Assembly (NCBI GenBank): GCA_902796875.1
Contig: CADBQT010000218.1
Span: forward strand, 1-5,468
Direction: 5' to 3'
From: an uncultured Eubacteriales bacterium
Lineage (GTDB): Bacteria; Bacillota; Clostridia; Peptostreptococcales; Anaerovoracaceae
DNA length: 5,468 bases
In this document: piece by piece, positions 1-4,505 of the stretch
Position numbering within the stretch: the first letter of the stretch is position 1
How the letters are laid out: every line of letters begins with the position of its first letter
Program-made: the position numbers and the translations under genes
The notes under the pieces: model-generated
The model's input: the letters and a program-made list of their open reading frames with translations, nothing else
Database searches by the model: none
Told to the model about the DNA's origin: nothing

Positions 1-683
1 CCTTTGATGTCGTCGTAATCGCCGGAATAGGTCGTTCCCTGGATCCCGATGATGCCGATGGTGTGGTCGTCCACATAGTCCATCACATGGTCCAGGTCCA
101 GGGTCAGTTTTTTCCTGGCGACGGGAACGGTGCGCATTTCCACATCCCAGTACACGCAGAATTTCTCCCAGCATACCTGATAGGCGGCGCTGATGACCAG
201 ATTAGGCCGGGGGTTCAGGGTCTCCACGTCGATGCCCTTAGCTTTCGCCTGATTCCGCCAGCGGAACTTCATGGCCATTCCGGCGAGCATGCAGGCTTCG
301 CTGGAACCGATGGTGGACGTTCCCAGATACTCCCCCTTCTTCGGGGCGTTCCACAGGTCCGCCAGAATATTGACGCAGCGGTTCTCCAGCTCAGCGGTCT
401 GGGGATACTCGGATTTGTCGATGGCGTTCTTGTCCAGGGTCTCCGCCATCAGTTCCGTAGCCTCCTTCTCCATATGGGTCTGGCAAAAGGTCGCCATGTT
501 CTGTCTGGAATTTCCCTCGTCCAGCAGCAGACTTTCGATCAGGGACTTGGCCGTGCTGGCCATCATGGGCACTTTGTTCAGTCGATACTTGGGTATCTCC
601 ATTTCGTGCTTCGCCCGGCTGGCATCGATGGCGAGTCCTCTGGCTTTCTTATACCTTTCCTTGCTCCTCTCCCCGTACAGCAT
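1..683 (-). CDS. gadB: Glutamate decarboxylase, N-terminal half (partial, runs off window start)
   Basis: This encodes a pyridoxal-phosphate enzyme that converts L-glutamate to GABA and CO2, consuming a cytoplasmic proton; in many bacteria it serves acid resistance. The 227 visible residues follow E. coli GadA/GadB closely: RQNMATFCQT at about 60-69, the NAIDKSEYPQ segment at 86-95 (Asp89 matches GadB Asp86), RCVNILADLWNAP at 102-114, and the PLP-phosphate loop TIGSSEACML at 124-133 followed by GMAMKFRWR. The family is about 460 residues long, so the PLP-binding lysine and the C-terminal half lie outside the window. The start at 683 is supported by AGAGGAG at 691-697 on the minus strand, 7 nt upstream. 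It is divergent from cysK across a 136-bp spacer. No antiporter gene (gadC) is visible, but the downstream side of gadB is not in view. Family identity is near certain; the physiological role is inferred. Confidence 0.95.
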   Translation of the reverse strand, partial: MLYGERSKERYKKARGLAIDASRAKHEMEIPKYRLNKVPMMASTAKSLIESLLLDEGNSRQNMATFCQTHMEKEATELMAETLDKNAIDKSEYPQTAELENRCVNILADLWNAPKKGEYLGTSTIGSSEACMLAGMAMKFRWRNQAKAKGIDVETLNPRPNLVISAAYQVCWEKFCVYWDVEMRTVPVARKKLTLDLDHVMDYVDDHTIGIIGIQGTTYSGDYDDIK

Positions 684-702
684 GGTTTTTCTCCTCTCAA
701 AT

Positions 703-716
703 ACAGTGGGTACTGT
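703..716. repeat. Small inverted repeat in the gadB 5' leader, possible operator
   Basis: ACAGT (703-707) and ACTGT (712-716) are perfect inverted arms around a 4-nt GGGT spacer. The site lies 20 nt upstream of the gadB start codon, between its Shine-Dalgarno and the candidate -10. It could be a repressor site or a short leader hairpin. An arm of only 5 bp can arise by chance, so this is weak. Confidence 0.25.
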
Positions 717-723
717 TCAAAAT

Positions 724-732
724 ATTCTAACA
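724..732 (-). promoter_or_regulatory. Candidate extended -10 promoter element for gadB
   Basis: Read on the minus strand, 732 to 724 gives TGT-TAGAAT, an extended -10 (TGn plus 5 of 6 matches to TATAAT). It would start transcription near 717 and leave a leader of about 34 nt before gadB. No good -35 lies 16-18 bp upstream. A perfect TATAAT also occurs on the minus strand at 743-738, also without a good -35, so the exact promoter is uncertain. Confidence 0.3.
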
Positions 733-777
733 TTTTTATTATATATGAATTCCGGGAGAAATACTAACCGTCAATTA

Positions 778-786
778 TGGTACAAT
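778..786 (+). promoter_or_regulatory. Extended -10 promoter for cysK
   Basis: TGG-TACAAT is an extended -10 element (TG at 778-779, hexamer at 781-786 with 5 of 6 consensus bases). It sits 33 nt before the cysK start codon and would give a leader of about 27 nt. There is no recognisable -35 at the usual distance, which is common for extended -10 promoters. The minus-strand TTGACG at 774-769 lies a few bases away, so the divergent gadB and cysK control regions may overlap. Confidence 0.5.
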
Positions 787-804
787 GATAAACAATAGAG
801 GATT

Positions 805-811
805 AAGGAGG
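805..811 (+). promoter_or_regulatory. Strong Shine-Dalgarno site of cysK
   Basis: AAGGAGG lies 8 nt before the ATG at 820. It is a near-perfect complement of the 16S rRNA tail and fixes the start of cysK. Confidence 0.85.
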
Positions 812-819
812 AATTCATC

Positions 820-1752
820 ATGGCGAAAATCTATAAAGGGATCGTGGATCTGATCGGGAACACCCCCCTGGTCGAAGCGGTCAATATCGAGAAGGATCTG
901 GGTCTTGAGGCGAGGCTTCTCATGAAGGTGGAGTATTTCAACCCGGCGGGGAGCATCAAGGACCGGATCGCCAGGTCCATGATCGAGGATGGAGAGGAAA
1001 AGGGCATCCTGAAAGAGGGGTCCGTGATCATAGAACCCACATCGGGCAACACGGGGATCGGCCTGGCGGCTATCGCGGCGGCCAAAGGATATCGGGCGAT
1101 CCTGACCATGCCGGAGACCATGAGCATAGAGCGGCGGAACATCCTGAAGGCATACGGCGCAGAGATCGTTCTCACCGATGGGGCCGCGGGGATGAAGGGG
1201 GCTATCGCAAAGGCAGAGGAGCTGGCGGAGGAGATCCCCGGAGGATTCATCCCCGGCCAGTTCGTCAATCCGGCCAACCCGGCCATCCATAAGGCGACCA
1301 CCGGCCCGGAGATCTGGCGGGATACGGACGGCGAGGTGGATATCCTCATCGCCGGGGTGGGCACAGGCGGCACCGTGACGGGGACGGGAGCATATCTCAA
1401 ATCCCAGGATCCCAATGTGAAGGTGGTCGCCCTTGAACCGGAGGATTCCCCGTTCCTGTCCGAGGGCAAAGCCGGGCCCCATACGATCCAGGGGATCGGC
1501 GCAGGATTCGCCCCGGATGTTCTGGATACGGAAGTCTATGATGAGATCTATCGTGCCTCCGGCGAGGATGCCTTCGAGGCGGCCCGATACCTGGCCAGGA
1601 CGGAGGGGATCTCCGTGGGCATCTCTGCGGGAGCAGCCCTTCACGCCGGGATGGAATACGCGCAGAAACCGGAGAACCGAGGCAAGACCATCGTGGTCAT
1701 CCTGCCGGACAGCGGGGACAGATACTACTCCACGCCCCTGTTCATGGAGTAG
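820..1752 (+). CDS. cysK: Cysteine synthase A (O-acetylserine sulfhydrylase)
   Basis: This is a cytoplasmic PLP enzyme of the beta-family (fold type II) that makes L-cysteine from O-acetyl-L-serine and sulfide, the last step of sulfur assimilation. At 310 residues it has the normal CysK length. Visible motifs are IGNTPL at 12-17, the PLP-lysine motif NPAGSIKDR at 41-49 (Lys47 forms the Schiff base), the substrate loop TSGNTG at 74-79, the MPETMSIERR segment at 97-106, QFVNPANPAIH at 147-157, TTGPEIW at 160-166, the phosphate-binding GTGGT at 181-185, GIGAGFAP, and a C-terminal LPDSGDRYYST. No heme or CBS domain is present, which argues against a cystathionine beta-synthase. It is the first gene of a unit with the YgjV-family gene 12 nt downstream. 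An O-phosphoserine or other acceptor cannot be excluded from sequence alone. Confidence 0.96.
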   Translation: MAKIYKGIVDLIGNTPLVEAVNIEKDLGLEARLLMKVEYFNPAGSIKDRIARSMIEDGEEKGILKEGSVIIEPTSGNTGIGLAAIAAAKGYRAILTMPETMSIERRNILKAYGAEIVLTDGAAGMKGAIAKAEELAEEIPGGFIPGQFVNPANPAIHKATTGPEIWRDTDGEVDILIAGVGTGGTVTGTGAYLKSQDPNVKVVALEPEDSPFLSEGKAGPHTIQGIGAGFAPDVLDTEVYDEIYRASGEDAFEAARYLARTEGISVGISAGAALHAGMEYAQKPENRGKTIVVILPDSGDRYYSTPLFME

Positions 1753-1764
1753 AGGAAAGAGCAT

Positions 1765-2295
1765 ATGACCATAATCATCGCCAACGCATTTGGCGTTTTA
1801 TCGACAATCTGTTTCATCATTTCGTTTCAGATCAAATCGAACCGGGCGCTGTATGTGATCCAGTCGGTGGCCAATGTGTTCTATGGTCTTCAGTTTTATC
1901 TTCTGGGTGCGACCGGCGGACTCTTCAATATGGGAATGCAGATCGTGCGGAACCTGCTTTTGCTGAAATATGAATCGTGGAGCTGGCTTAGATGGAAGGG
2001 CTGCGCTCCGCTGTTCTGCGTACCCAGTCTGATCTATATGTTCGTCACCTGGAACGGCTGGCTCGATCTGCTCCCCTTCATCGCATTCTCCGTGGGGACT
2101 TTCATGTTCTGGACAAACAGTGCGAAGATGATCCGCCTGTCGGAGCTGGTCTGTGTGTCTCCGGCCTGGATGCTGTATGACCTGATCACCAAGGCCTATG
2201 GCGGGATACTCACGGAGCTGGTGATTCTGGCATCGGTGGTGGTCTCCATCGTCCGATTCGGCTGGAAAGGTCTGGACGACCCGGAGTTCAGGTGA
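1765..2295 (+). CDS. YgjV-family inner membrane protein, function unknown
   Basis: This 176-residue protein is very hydrophobic, with roughly six to seven predicted membrane segments: about 2-21, 28-48, 53-68, 81-97, 99-118, 126-141 and 146-166. Its length, its N-terminal segment (ANAFGVLSTICFIISFQ), and the FNMGMQIVRNLL segment near 54-65 (an N-x-(I/V)R-(T/N)L pattern) resemble the YgjV family of bacterial inner membrane proteins, whose role is not established. The C-terminal GGILTELVILAS...VRFGWK resembles the GGTMIEG...IRFW end of E. coli YgjV. The start is supported by a purine-rich AGAGGAAAGAG just upstream, overlapping the cysK stop. It is probably co-transcribed with cysK and ends directly at a terminator. 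A link to cysteine metabolism is only a guess from position. Confidence 0.8.
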   Translation: MTIIIANAFGVLSTICFIISFQIKSNRALYVIQSVANVFYGLQFYLLGATGGLFNMGMQIVRNLLLLKYESWSWLRWKGCAPLFCVPSLIYMFVTWNGWLDLLPFIAFSVGTFMFWTNSAKMIRLSELVCVSPAWMLYDLITKAYGGILTELVILASVVVSIVRFGWKGLDDPEFR

Positions 2296-2298
2296 TTC

Positions 2299-2323
2299 AA
2301 AAGAGGCTCTGCGCCTCTTTTTT
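2299..2323 (+). terminator. Intrinsic terminator of the cysK-ygjV unit
   Basis: A 9-bp perfect stem (AAAAGAGGC at 2299-2307 with GCCTCTTTT at 2313-2321) encloses a 5-nt loop, TCTGC. The stem runs into six T residues (2318-2323). It begins 4 nt after the stop codon of the YgjV-family gene, so it ends that transcript. Confidence 0.93.
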
Positions 2324-2343
2324 CGTTCGACGAGAGGGGGGCA

Positions 2344-2376
2344 GAATATTTATTCGTCAGAGCGGCATATTTATGC
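2344..2376. repeat. Pair of matched 12-bp palindromes, centres 21 bp apart
   Basis: GAATATTTATTC (2344-2355) and GCATATTTATGC (2365-2376) differ at only two positions, and those two changes pair with each other (A/T becomes C/G), so symmetry is kept. Each has 5-bp arms around a central TT. The 21-bp spacing is two turns of B-DNA, as expected for tandem binding sites on one face. Alternatively each forms a 4-bp RNA hairpin with an ATTT loop. Confidence 0.4.
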
Positions 2377-2414
2377 GGACCCGTTTGTAAGTTCTGAGGA
2401 TCTGGAAAATCGCC

Positions 2415-2664
2415 ACGCAAAAAGTGACAATATGAGAATTCTATTTTTATATTACAACGATTGTGAGGCCATTGCCTTTGCAAAGGCCTTCCGGGGCGCT
2501 GCAGACCGCAACCTGATCACGAAACGGTTGGAAAAACCGCAAGATTGTACATCCTGAGCGACCCTCGGCCTGGCGACCAATGCATACCCATGCATCTCGG
2601 AGCCGACCGGCCCGGATCCGTTGAAATCCAGAAGTAATTATTTTAAAACCATCACTTTTTGCGT
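2415..2664. repeat. 250-bp block bounded by a perfect 13-bp inverted repeat
   Basis: ACGCAAAAAGTGA at 2415-2427 is the exact reverse complement of TCACTTTTTGCGT at 2652-2664. Inside, further helices nest without conflict: TCCGGG 2490-2495 with CCCGGA 2611-2616; TCGGC 2565-2569 with GCCGA 2602-2606; ATGCAT 2580-2585 with ATGCAT 2590-2595; CGGTT 2525-2529 with AACCG 2535-2539; and GCCTT 2474-2478 with AAGGC 2483-2487. This fits either a folded RNA with a long closing stem or a MITE-like element with terminal repeats. No flanking target duplication is visible, which weakens the mobile-element reading, and no promoter is evident just upstream, which weakens the RNA reading. Confidence 0.45.
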
Positions 2665-2718
2665 AAGGAATTTCGGAGTTGAATGCCTTTACAAGAAATA
2701 ATAGAATAGGGGCTGTAT

Positions 2719-2747
2719 TGTTTGCCCGATATCGGCAAATGTATAGG
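2719..2747 (+). promoter_or_regulatory. Candidate promoter with operator-like inverted repeat in its spacer
   Basis: TTGTTT (2719-2724) and TATAGG (2742-2747) are separated by 17 bp, giving a moderate sigma-A-like promoter. Within it, TTTGCC (2721-2726) and GGCAAA (2734-2739) form a perfect 6-7-6 inverted repeat centred at 2730. A dimeric repressor bound there would block the promoter. Transcription from here would add a leader of about 190 nt, including the 2768-2810 hairpin, to the importer mRNA. Both elements are pattern-based guesses. Confidence 0.3.
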
Positions 2748-2767
2748 AAAAACAGTGTTTAATGACA

Positions 2768-2810
2768 GCTTTGTCGTTCACTACGACGGGCGAAAAGAGG
2801 TGAACGAAGC
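2768..2810 (+). other. Hairpin with a competing alternative fold upstream of the importer
   Basis: CGTTCAC (2775-2781) pairs perfectly with GTGAACG (2800-2806), and the stem extends through GCTT (2768-2771) with AAGC (2807-2810) across a 3-nt bulge. An alternative 5-bp hairpin, GTCGT (2773-2777) with ACGAC (2783-2787), uses the same left arm, so the two exclude each other. This is the layout of a switchable leader, but it matters only if transcription begins upstream, for example near 2754. It lies upstream of the stronger promoter at 2838. Confidence 0.3.
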
Positions 2811-2837
2811 GTAAAGTGAAATCATCCTTCGGAGTTA

Positions 2838-2865
2838 TTGACAGGGGGTGATTTGTGATTATAGT
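2838..2865 (+). promoter_or_regulatory. Strong sigma-A-type promoter for the ABC importer
   Basis: A perfect -35 TTGACA (2838-2843) and a -10 TATAGT (2860-2865, 5 of 6 bases) are 16 bp apart, followed by an AT-rich stretch. Transcription would start near 2872 and give a leader of about 70 nt before the start codon at 2943. It is the best promoter in the window by sequence. Confidence 0.7.
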
Positions 2866-2918
2866 AAAAGCAGGACAAACTCATAGTATAGATTTAGCTT
2901 ACTTTTTTATGTGACCGA

Positions 2919-2927
2919 TTATCCACA
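2919..2927 (+). promoter_or_regulatory. Perfect DnaA-box match in the importer leader
   Basis: TTATCCACA matches the DnaA-box consensus TTATNCACA exactly. It is a single copy, 16 nt before the start codon of the binding protein-permease gene. One isolated box can occur by chance and there is no sign of an origin (no box cluster, no dnaA or dnaN), so any role would be in gene control. Confidence 0.25.
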
Positions 2928-2942
2928 GAGAGATAAAGCAGC

Positions 2943-4505
2943 ATGACCGGAAAAAAGACAGTACTCATCATCACCATCACCCTGTGTCTTCTCGCCGCAT
3001 CCGTCGTTCTGAGCGGATGCGGAGCGGAGGAGAAAGAAGACCCCATGGCGGGCATCACCTCGTACAAGCAGCTGAACGATCCCAAGTACCGGATCGGCGT
3101 GGTCAACGGCACCATCCACGGGCCCAACGTGGAGAAGAAGATGCCCAAGGCGGAACTTCTGTACTTCAACACCATGACCGACCTGTTCACGGCAGTGGAA
3201 ATGGGCAAGGTGGACGCCATCGCCGAGGATGACTGTTCCATCATCTATTACAACGCCCAAAACGGAGACAAGCTGCGGATCTTCGACGGATACCTGCAGC
3301 CCTTCGAACTTGCCATCGCCTTCCCCAAGACAGACGAAGGCAAGGAGATGTGCGGCAAGCTGAGCGAATACATCGAAAAGATCAAAGAAGACGGGACCCT
3401 GGAAAAGATCGATAAGAACTGGATGGCGAAAGAGGGCGCCGGGGAACTGGCGGTGGATTACACGAAGCTGCCCGGGCCCAACGGTGTCCTGCGCATGGCC
3501 ACCACATCCACGTCTCCCCCTTTCAGTTATATGAAAGACAATATGACCGTCGGCTACGACATCGACATCGTTTCCCGGTTCTGCGAAGAATACGGCTATG
3601 GGCTGGAGGTCGTGACCATGTCTTTCGACGGGATCATTCCCGCCATCAGCACCGGCAAATGCGATCTGGCGGGAAATCAGATCGGCATCACCGAGGAGCG
3701 AAAGGAGAGCGTGGAATTCTCCGAGCCCTACTACAGCGGCGGAGCCGCAGTGGCCGTCTACGATCCCGATTCCGCAAAGGCAGGGGGATTCCTGACCAGG
3801 CTGAAGGAAAGCCTGGATAAGACCTTTGTCCGGGAGCATCGGTACAAGAAGTTCCTCAGCGGTATCCTGACCACCATTATGATCACGATCCTGTCCGCAT
3901 TCTTCGGCACGATCGTAGGGTTCCTGGTGTTCATGGCCTGCCGCAAAGGCAACCGGATCGCCAATGGAGTGACCCGGCTTTGCATATGGGTCATCCGGGG
4001 CCTTCCCGTGGTCGTGCTGCTGATGATCCTCTATTACATTGTCTTCGCCAGCGTGCGGGTCTCCGAGATCTTCGTTCCCGTCGTCGCATTCACCATCACC
4101 TTCGGAGCGGCTGTTTACGGTATGCTCACCTCCAGCGTGGGAGCCATCGACCGGGGCCAGTTGGAAGCGGCCCGGGCTCTGGGATTCTCCGATCTGCAGA
4201 CGTTCTTCGGCGTGGTGATGCCTCAGGCCCTGACCATCTTCCTGCCGTCCTACAAAGCGGAACTGGTGACCCTGATCAAGGCCACTGCGGTGGTGGGATA
4301 CATCGCGGTGGAGGACCTGACCCGGGTAGGCGACATCGTCAGAAGCCGGACATACGAGGCGTTTTTCCCACTGATCTCCGTGGCGATCATCTACTTCCTC
4401 ATCGCCGGGATCCTGATCTTTATCGTCAACCGAGTCGAGCTCAGGATCGATCCGAAGCGCCGGAAGAGAGAAGATGTCCTGAAAGGAATTAAGACAAATG
4501 ATTGA
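2943..4505 (+). CDS. Amino-acid ABC importer: lipoprotein binding domain (swapped lobe order) fused to permease
   Basis: This 520-residue protein combines the substrate receptor and membrane channel of a polar amino-acid importer. Residues 1-26 form a lipoprotein signal with lipobox LSGC and lipidated Cys26. Residues about 37-163 match lobe 2 plus the C-terminal helix of SBP_bac_3 proteins (YKQLNDPKYRIGVVNGT, GKVDAIAED, DGTLEKIDKNW). Residues about 183-273 match lobe 1 (PPFSYMKDN, GYDIDIVSRF, ITEERKESVEFSEPYY). The normal order is lobe 1 then lobe 2, so the domain looks circularly permuted. Arg253 (ITEER) and Asp96 (AED) align with HisJ residues that hold the amino acid carboxylate and amine. 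The permease spans about 304-497 with some five membrane segments and an EAA loop at 408-429 (EAARALGF...MPQA). The ATG at 2943 is set by an in-frame TAA at 2934-2936; its Shine-Dalgarno (AGAGAG) is weak. It overlaps the ATPase gene by 8 nt. The substrate is not determined. Confidence 0.88.
   Translation: MTGKKTVLIITITLCLLAASVVLSGCGAEEKEDPMAGITSYKQLNDPKYRIGVVNGTIHGPNVEKKMPKAELLYFNTMTDLFTAVEMGKVDAIAEDDCSIIYYNAQNGDKLRIFDGYLQPFELAIAFPKTDEGKEMCGKLSEYIEKIKEDGTLEKIDKNWMAKEGAGELAVDYTKLPGPNGVLRMATTSTSPPFSYMKDNMTVGYDIDIVSRFCEEYGYGLEVVTMSFDGIIPAISTGKCDLAGNQIGITEERKESVEFSEPYYSGGAAVAVYDPDSAKAGGFLTRLKESLDKTFVREHRYKKFLSGILTTIMITILSAFFGTIVGFLVFMACRKGNRIANGVTRLCIWVIRGLPVVVLLMILYYIVFASVRVSEIFVPVVAFTITFGAAVYGMLTSSVGAIDRGQLEAARALGFSDLQTFFGVVMPQALTIFLPSYKAELVTLIKATAVVGYIAVEDLTRVGDIVRSRTYEAFFPLISVAIIYFLIAGILIFIVNRVELRIDPKRRKREDVLKGIKTND

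Larger units (their letters stand above)
2324..2837. other. Gene-poor spacer rich in inverted repeats
   Basis: No convincing coding gene is seen on either strand here. Only short frames occur, such as a 41-residue frame at 2432-2557 (MRILFLYYND...) without a good Shine-Dalgarno, and a protein-like tail at 2755-2814 with no ATG. The flanks are AT-rich, while the core from about 2465 to 2620 is GC-rich like the genes. The block contains paired palindromes, a 13-bp inverted repeat 225 bp apart, several nested short helices and an operator-like site, each listed separately. It could be a structured RNA, a small non-autonomous mobile element, or the decayed remnant of a gene. I do not recognise any known riboswitch, T-box, 6S, tmRNA, SRP or RNase P signature. 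Confidence 0.6.

Noticed and set aside
63..798. Two overlapping plus-strand frames opposite gadB
   Set aside because: The minus-strand gadB translation matches a known enzyme across its length and has a proper ribosome site, so the plus-strand frames are shadows.
775..1764. A 329-codon minus-strand frame opposite cysK
   Set aside because: It covers the whole of an unambiguous cysK and its translation is a low-complexity shadow without family features.
2299..2323. A bidirectional terminator shared with a minus-strand gene
   Set aside because: The A run on the left arm would give a T tail on the minus strand, but no minus-strand gene is seen to its right.
2768..2810. A true glutamine (glnA) riboswitch
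   Set aside because: The GGACGGAAGUAGG-like core expected for this RNA is absent; only short flanking segments look alike.
2855..2914. A 19-residue GTG-started frame preceded by AGGGGGTGAT, a very good Shine-Dalgarno match, which could be a leader peptide
   Set aside because: The supposed ribosome site and start lie inside the spacer of the TTGACA/TATAGT promoter and before its expected start near 2872, so they would not be transcribed from it. The peptide shows no run of regulatory codons.
2324..2942. T-box leader, SAM, lysine or glycine riboswitch controlling the importer
   Set aside because: No T-box antiterminator sequence, no riboswitch core motifs and no terminator hairpin just before 2943 could be seen.
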